Shown: piece by piece, positions 59,482 through 64,000 of the stretch
How the letters are laid out: the number at the start of each line of letters is the position of its first letter
How positions within the stretch are numbered: position 1 is the first letter of the stretch
Translations under genes and position numbers: made by a program
The notes under the pieces: generated by a model
Databases searched by the model: none
The model's input: only the letters and a program-made list of their open reading frames with translations
Told to the model about the DNA's origin: nothing
Assembly: GCA_963707975.1 (NCBI GenBank)
Contig: OY970177.1
Coordinates: forward strand, 1,054,001 to 1,118,000
DNA from: CAVVXX01 sp963707975
Lineage (GTDB): Bacteria; Pseudomonadota; Alphaproteobacteria; Micropepsales; Micropepsaceae
DNA length: 64,000 bases
Reading direction: 5' to 3'

Positions 59482-60726
59482 ATGGCGTCTCAACTTTCCA
59501 GCATACGCGCAATTCTGCTTTCGGCGGCGCTGTTCCTGATGGGCAACGGCCTCACCACCACGCTCACGCCCTTGCGCGCACATCTCGACGGCTTTTCCGA
59601 TTTCGCTGTCGGCATTCTGGGCTCGTGCTATTACGCTGGCTTCGTGGTGGGCTGTGTGGCGGGCCCATATCTGCTCGCGCGCGCGGGCCATATTCGCACC
59701 TTCGCCGTGGCTGCGGCGCTTGTCGCCGCCGCGGTGCTGCTGCAACCGATGTATACGGCGCCGCTGGTGTGGTTTGCCGCGCGCGCGGTGATCGGCTTCT
59801 GCTCCGCCAATCTGTACATGGCGCTGGAAAGCTGGCTCAACGACCGCGCCACCAACGAAACCCGCGGACGGATCCTCTCCTATTATGTCATCGTCAATTT
59901 GAGCGGCCTCATCCTCGGTCAATGGCTGCTGTTGCTGGCGCCACCTATGGGTTTCGAATTGTTCAGCTTTGCCGCCATTGCCTATTGCCTGTGTGTCGCG
60001 CCTCTGGGCCTGACGCGGCTGCCGCAACCAGCGCCCGCGCCTGTTACCGCGCTTCGCCTCAAGCGCCTGTTCGCTCTTTCGCCCGTCGGCACCGCGGGAT
60101 GCATCACCGTGGGGCTGGCCAACGGCGCCTTCTGGTCGCTTGCGCCCGTCTATGTCCATTCGCTGGGCTTCTCAACTCTCGCGCTCGCGCTCTTCATGAG
60201 CGCTTTCATTGTCGGCGGCGCGCTCATTCAGTGGCCGCTCGGGCGTTTTTCCGACCGTTTCGACCGGCGCTGGGTCATCGCCATTATCTCGGCCGTCGCC
60301 TGCACGGGCGGCATCGCGCTCGCCATTCTGGCCGGAACGCCCTTGCGCACGTCGCCAGCGCTGTTTGTACTCATTACCGCCTATGGCGCCGCCATGCTGC
60401 CGCTTTATTCGCTCAGCATCGCGCACGCCAATGACCGTTTGCCGCGTAGCGAATTCGTCGAGGCCTCCGCCGGGCTGCTGCTGATCAATGCGGGGGCTTC
60501 TGTGGTGGGGCCGCTGCTGGGCGCGCTTGTCATTTCGGCCGGGGGCAAGCCCGCGCTCTTCCTTTACACCGCGGTGGTTCACGCGCTCATGGTCGTCTTC
60601 ACCACCACCCGCATTTTTGCTCGCGAGGCGCCGCGCGATGAAACGCGCGAGCCCTTCGAACCCGTGCCGCAAGGCTCGCCCGCTTCGCTGCCGCTCGATC
60701 CGCGCGCGCCAGAACATGCCAGTTGA
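59482..60726 (+). CDS. MFS transporter
   Basis: 414 residues with twelve membrane helices. Loop 2-3 has the MFS-type GSCYYAGFVVGCVAGPYLLARAG and loop 8-9 the basic QWPLGRFSDRFDRRWV, the family marker GRxxDRxxRR. The C-terminal tail is polar (RDETREPFEPVPQGS). It probably exports or imports a small molecule; substrate unknown. It is followed six bases later by the YqaA-like gene, so they share a transcript. Normal length. Confidence 0.93.
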   Translation: MASQLSSIRAILLSAALFLMGNGLTTTLTPLRAHLDGFSDFAVGILGSCYYAGFVVGCVAGPYLLARAGHIRTFAVAAALVAAAVLLQPMYTAPLVWFAARAVIGFCSANLYMALESWLNDRATNETRGRILSYYVIVNLSGLILGQWLLLLAPPMGFELFSFAAIAYCLCVAPLGLTRLPQPAPAPVTALRLKRLFALSPVGTAGCITVGLANGAFWSLAPVYVHSLGFSTLALALFMSAFIVGGALIQWPLGRFSDRFDRRWVIAIISAVACTGGIALAILAGTPLRTSPALFVLITAYGAAMLPLYSLSIAHANDRLPRSEFVEASAGLLLINAGASVVGPLLGALVISAGGKPALFLYTAVVHALMVVFTTTRIFAREAPRDETREPFEPVPQGSPASLPLDPRAPEHAS

Positions 60727-60732
60727 GCCGCG

Positions 60733-61347
60733 ATGAACGGGAACAACGGAAACGGGAAACGGCCGGGTTTACTGCGCGGGATTTACGACTGGATCCTGCG
60801 CAACGCGCAGGGACGCCATGCCTGGGCGATTTTGGCTGCCATCGCGTTCGCCGAAAGCTCGTTCTTCCCAATTCCACCCGATGTGATGCTGGTGCCGATG
60901 GTGCTTGCCGACCGCAGCCGCGCCTTCGTGCTGGCGGGCTGGTGCGCGCTGTGGTCGGTGATCGGCGGCTGTTTCGGCTACGCCATCGGTGCGCTGCTTT
61001 ATGACTCCGTCGGCCAGTGGCTGATCCACGCCTATGGCATGAGCGGCGAGTTGCAGGCGTTTCGCGCGGCCTACGCGAAATACGGCCCCCTCATCGTGCT
61101 GCAGGGCTTGACGCCCATTCCCTATAAGCTGGTGACGATCTCGGCCGGGTTCGCGGGGCTCAATTTGCCGCTGTTTATTCTGTTGTCGGCGATCACCCGC
61201 AGCGTGCGTTTTTCGCTTGTCAGCGGCGCGCTTTACTGGTTCGGCGCGCCAGTGCAGGCCTTCATCGAAAAGCGGCTGAAGCTTGCATTATTCCTGTTTC
61301 TCGCCGCCGTCGTGGCCGGCTTCGTGATCGTGCATTATGTTTTCTGA
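60733..61347 (+). CDS. YqaA/DedA family membrane protein
   Basis: 204 residues, four to five helices. Marker motifs: FAESSFFPIPPDVMLVPMVLA, WSVIGGCFGYAIGALLYD, and LTPIPYKLVTISAGFAGLNLPLF, matching the SNARE-associated (DedA/VTT) domain of YqaA. Members of this superfamily are thought to affect lipid distribution or proton balance; exact role open. The end overlaps the trcR gene on the other strand by 60 bases. Confidence 0.92.
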   Translation: MNGNNGNGKRPGLLRGIYDWILRNAQGRHAWAILAAIAFAESSFFPIPPDVMLVPMVLADRSRAFVLAGWCALWSVIGGCFGYAIGALLYDSVGQWLIHAYGMSGELQAFRAAYAKYGPLIVLQGLTPIPYKLVTISAGFAGLNLPLFILLSAITRSVRFSLVSGALYWFGAPVQAFIEKRLKLALFLFLAAVVAGFVIVHYVF

Positions 61348-61989
61348 CGCCGCCTCTTCCTTCGGCATTTCGGTCAACGTCTCGCCCTGGGACGGCATAT
61401 TGGCGGTCGTTTCCTCGGCGGGCTTCAGCGTCTCGGCCTTTTTCGCCGCGCGCGCGGAGGGCTTACGCCTTGCCGCGCGGCTCACCACGAAATCGAGCTC
61501 GATCTGGCTGGTTAGCCCCAAAGTCACCGGATCGACGGCCTTGATGTTTTGTGAATTCCAATGCCCACGGTCGCGGATTTTCGAAATCGTCGCCTTGGTG
61601 GTTCCGATCAGCCGCCCGATATCGGCATCGGTGAGCTCGGGGTGGTTGCGCAGCAGCCAGTAAATCGCATCGGGCTTGTCCTGGCGCTTGGAGACGGGCG
61701 TGTAGCGCGGCGTCTTTTTCTGCTTCACATGCGGCATCTGGTATTTGGCGGGCGCCATCTCGAGCCGTATGGAGGGATCACGCTCGGCCGCCTCGATCTG
61801 CTCGCGGGTAAGCTGGCCCGTGGTGACGGGATCGATGCCCTTGATGCCCTTGGCCACGTCCTCGTCGGCGATGCCCTTCACCTCAAGGGGGTGCAGGCCG
61901 CAGAAATCGGCGATCTGCTCGAAGGTAAGCGTGGTGTTGTCCACCAGCCAGACGGCGGTCGCCTTCGGCATCAGCGGTGTTTCGGACAT
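61288..61989 (-). CDS. trcR: Cell-cycle transcriptional regulator TrcR (DUF1013)
   Basis: 233 residues. Conserved blocks: PKATAVWLVDNTTLTFEQIADFCGLHPLEVKGIADEDVA, EAAERDPSIRLEMA, and PDAIYWLLRNHPELTDADIGRLIGTTKATISKIRDRGHWN, the last being a helix-turn-helix that binds DNA. Alphaproteobacterial DUF1013 proteins are called TrcR, a regulator reported to be cell-cycle regulated in Caulobacter. The last 50 residues are polar and variable. It ends inside the yqaA-like gene on the other strand. Confidence 0.93.
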   Translation of the reverse strand: MSETPLMPKATAVWLVDNTTLTFEQIADFCGLHPLEVKGIADEDVAKGIKGIDPVTTGQLTREQIEAAERDPSIRLEMAPAKYQMPHVKQKKTPRYTPVSKRQDKPDAIYWLLRNHPELTDADIGRLIGTTKATISKIRDRGHWNSQNIKAVDPVTLGLTSQIELDFVVSRAARRKPSARAAKKAETLKPAEETTANMPSQGETLTEMPKEEAASENIMHDHEAGHDGGEKQE

Positions 61990-62097
61990 GGTTCTTTCCT
62001 TTCCGCGTTAGGTTCTTCACCTCACGCCGCTCTCAAGGCATCACCTTTCGAGGAAGGCCGGTCTTTTAGCGCGCAAGCCGCCCAAGGGAAAGGAAAA

Positions 62098-63090
62098 TCA
62101 GAGCGTCAGCAGGATTTTGCCGATATGGGCGCTTTCCCGCAGGCGGGCATGGGCCTTTCCGGCCTCGGCCAGCGGAAAGCTGCTATCGATCACGGGGCGG
62201 ATGCGGCCCTGTTCGATCAGTGGCCAAACCTGGGCCGCGACCGCATCGCGGATGCGCCCTTTTTCTTCGTCGCAGCGAAACCGAAGCCCCGTCGCCGTCA
62301 TGCTGAGATGGCGCGCCTGCATGACTCGGAAATCGACCTCGACGCGGGCGCCCTTCTGAAAGGCGATGTTGACGAGGCGGCCGCCTTGGCCAAGCGCGTC
62401 CAGATTGCGCTGCACGTAATCGCCGCCCACCATGTCGAGGATGACATCCACGCCTTTGCCGCCGGTTTCGGCCATCACCACGGCGGTAAAATCTTCCTCG
62501 CGGTAATCGATGGCGCGCGCTGCGCCGAGCTCTTTGCATACGGCGCATTTCTGGGCACTGCCCGCTGTCGCGAACACGCGGTGCCCGCGCGCCGCCATCA
62601 ATTGAATGGCAGCGACGCCAATGCCGCTGGTGCCGCCATGGACGAGGAATGTTTCTCCCGGTTTCAGGCGGCCCGCATCGAATACATTCGTCCACACGGT
62701 GAAAAAGGCTTCGGGCAGCGCCGCGGCTTCGGAAAGGCCCACGCCTTTTGGCCAGGGCAAGAGGCAAAGCGCGCTCGCCAGCGCATATTCGGCATAGCCG
62801 CCGCCCGGCAGCAGTGCGCAGACGGCATCGCCTACGCGCCAGCCCTTAACACCTTCGCCCAACGCCGCAATGGCGCCGGACACTTCCATTCCCAGCGTTT
62901 CCGGCGCGCCCTTTGGCGGCGGATAGCGCCCCTCCGCCTGCAACAGATCGGCACGGTTGAGCCCTGCCGCCGCGACCTTGATCAGCACCTGGCCTGCGCC
63001 CGGTTCCGGCACGGGGAGTTCCGTCAACACCAGCATTGGCGGCTCGCCCGGCAAGACGCGGATGGCATTCATGGCGTTCATTTGCGACAT
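62098..63090 (-). CDS. NAD(P)H quinone oxidoreductase (PIG3-like zinc-free MDR)
   Basis: 330 residues, medium-chain dehydrogenase/reductase fold. Marker blocks: AAAGLNRADLLQAEGRYPPP, LGMEVSGAIAALGEGV, VHGGTSGIGVAAIQLM, and FATAGSAQKCAVCKELGA (NADP-binding). It lacks the structural zinc cysteines and the catalytic zinc site, as expected for quinone oxidoreductases that reduce quinones with NADPH. MSQMNAMNA at the start offers three ATGs (63090, 63081, 63072). Divergent from the DUF1192 gene. Confidence 0.94.
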   Translation of the reverse strand: MSQMNAMNAIRVLPGEPPMLVLTELPVPEPGAGQVLIKVAAAGLNRADLLQAEGRYPPPKGAPETLGMEVSGAIAALGEGVKGWRVGDAVCALLPGGGYAEYALASALCLLPWPKGVGLSEAAALPEAFFTVWTNVFDAGRLKPGETFLVHGGTSGIGVAAIQLMAARGHRVFATAGSAQKCAVCKELGAARAIDYREEDFTAVVMAETGGKGVDVILDMVGGDYVQRNLDALGQGGRLVNIAFQKGARVEVDFRVMQARHLSMTATGLRFRCDEEKGRIRDAVAAQVWPLIEQGRIRPVIDSSFPLAEAGKAHARLRESAHIGKILLTL

Positions 63091-63129
63091 TTGCCAAGCT
63101 TAGCAGACGCACACCTCACGGACACGCTC

Positions 63130-63327
63130 ATGGCCATCGACCCCGAAGAATTGCTTCCGCGCAAACCGAAGCATGATATCGTGTTGGGTGAAGATCTGTC
63201 CGCAATGTCGGCGGGCGAGCTGGAAAAGCGCATCGCGGCGCTCGAAGCCGAGATCGGCCGCGCGCGCGAAGCGATAAGAGCGCGCGAGGCCACCAAATCG
63301 GCTGCCCGCGATTTCTTCAAGCGGTAG
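63130..63327 (+). CDS. DUF1192 family protein
   Basis: 65 residues: MAIDPEELLPRKPKHDIVLG, then LSAMSAGELEKRIAALEAEI and a helix ending RAREATKSAARDFF. DUF1192 is a small alphaproteobacterial family with the LSxxSVxELExRIxxLxxEIxR pattern. It probably forms a coiled coil; function unknown. A much longer frame running into it from 61561 is a shadow over the two minus-strand genes. Confidence 0.93.
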   Translation: MAIDPEELLPRKPKHDIVLGEDLSAMSAGELEKRIAALEAEIGRAREAIRAREATKSAARDFFKR

Positions 63328-63512
63328 TGCTAACGCCAGCGCGAAAGACGGTAAATTAATGTTGCGGAGGCGACCGGAAATTTCAAGCCTGTTGCGGCGC
63401 TGCGTCTTTTGCCCCTTATTCGTAAGCATTAATGCAGCTTGGGCGGCGTCTTGCCTTGCCATGGGCACGTGGCTTGCTAGCTTAAGCGCGAGGGCACATT
63501 GGCCGGGGGCAA

Positions 63513-64000
63513 ATGGCAGCCGGGTTAGCTGAAGAAGAAACAGTGCAGGGCATGTCCTTGCAGAATTTTGCTGCGTCGGCGCTGTTCGAGCGCACCTTCG
63601 ACGAGGGCATGGCGCTGGTCGAAGAAACCGCGCGTTATCTTGACGGACGTGGCCGCGATGAATCCCGCCAGTTGCAGCGCCAGGCGGCGCTGGTTTACGC
63701 AGGCGAATCCATGCGCGTCACCACGCGGCTGATGCAGGCAGCAAGCTGGCTGCTTGTTCAGCGCGCGGTGCAGGAAGGCGACATGACGCCCGAGGTCGCG
63801 TCCCAGGAGCGCTACCGGCTGGGCGGGCGGGAAATCTGCTTGGGCAGGCGGGAAGAGGGCATCGGCGACATGCCGGCCAAGCTCGTCGACCTTCTGGAAC
63901 GCAGTGAAAGCCTGTACCGGCGCATTGCGCGGCTGGACGACGTGCTGTTCGGGCGCACCAAGATTGCGCCGGGCGTCAAAAGCCAGTTCAAAAAGCTGGA
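63513..64000 (+). CDS. DUF1465 family protein (partial, runs off the end)
   Basis: 162 codons to the window edge, from ATG 63513. It reads SLQNFAASALFERTFDEGMALVEETARYLDG, RMLMQAASWLLVQRAV and ESLYRRIARLDDVLFG, the DUF1465 pattern (DUF1465 proteins are 150-190 residues, predicted helical). In Caulobacter relatives the family includes a regulator of Rsh/ppGpp or ZapA-like; I do not claim either. The frame ends at base 64000 without a stop, so the last few residues are missing. Confidence 0.88.
   Translation, partial: MAAGLAEEETVQGMSLQNFAASALFERTFDEGMALVEETARYLDGRGRDESRQLQRQAALVYAGESMRVTTRLMQAASWLLVQRAVQEGDMTPEVASQERYRLGGREICLGRREEGIGDMPAKLVDLLERSESLYRRIARLDDVLFGRTKIAPGVKSQFKKL

Noticed and set aside
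61561..63327. Long plus-strand frame of 588 codons ending in the DUF1192 gene
   Set aside because: Only its last 65 codons (from ATG 63130) resemble a family. The rest is antisense to trcR and the quinone oxidoreductase.

Overview
The window is a GC-rich chromosomal segment of an alphaproteobacterium. The placement rests on gene content. It carries alphaproteobacterial signature genes: the cell-cycle regulators CpdR and TrcR (DUF1013), the small families DUF465, DUF1192, DUF1465 and DUF1036, a COQ9-like protein, an aa3-type cytochrome oxidase subunit IV beside split pntAA/pntAB/pntB, and a CTTGAA/CCCAT heat-shock promoter. A finer placement (for example near Rhizomicrobium/Micropepsales) would be a guess. 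Genes are tightly packed on both strands, many joined by 4-bp ATGA overlaps. I found no rRNA, CRISPR array, prophage or transposase gene.

Layout. 0-6.8 kb holds small metabolic and stress genes (cupin end, GFA-like protein, dodecin, peroxiredoxin, secreted prolyl oligopeptidase, DEDDh exonuclease). 6.8-8.9 kb holds an initiator tRNA, a two-way terminator and modBC without modA. 9-15.5 kb pairs an unrecognised secreted protein with a TonB-ExbB-ExbD-ExbD-TPR-TPR operon on the minus strand. 16-24.4 kb holds threonine aldolase, a large autotransporter-like protein, an esterase-like protein lacking its nucleophilic serine, an Hsp20 gene with a sigma-32-type promoter, and a BrnT/BrnA toxin-antitoxin locus whose toxin has an early stop codon. 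24.4-33 kb holds typA, a short beta-carbonic-anhydrase-like gene, a glycosyltransferase with a UDP-2,3-diacylglucosamine diphosphatase-like gene, N-formylglutamate amidohydrolase, cpdR, a PKHD dioxygenase, and a hydrolase gene framed by 17-bp inverted repeats.

33-46.6 kb holds tRNA-Val, a dispersed 0.2-kb repeat, the alpha-2-macroglobulin/PbpC pair, a lytic transglycosylase, L36, pyruvate kinase and an NtrC-type regulator whose leader can form two competing hairpins. 46.7-52.5 kb holds the transhydrogenase cluster and a DmeF-like metal exporter. 52.5-64 kb holds rpsU, the second copy of the 0.2-kb repeat, def, coq9, purEK, a diguanylate cyclase, an acyl-CoA synthetase, an MFS transporter, a YqaA-like protein, trcR, a quinone oxidoreductase and the start of a DUF1465 gene.

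Functional themes are envelope upkeep (alpha-2-macroglobulin, PbpC, MltB-like enzyme, TonB system, autotransporter), redox and energy (transhydrogenase, cytochrome oxidase subunit), and cell-cycle control (CpdR, TrcR). No single large new system is obvious. The least-explained items are the broken brnT, the serine-less esterase, the bistable leader, the repeat-framed hydrolase, the two-copy repeat and the secreted Cys/His/Asp protein.
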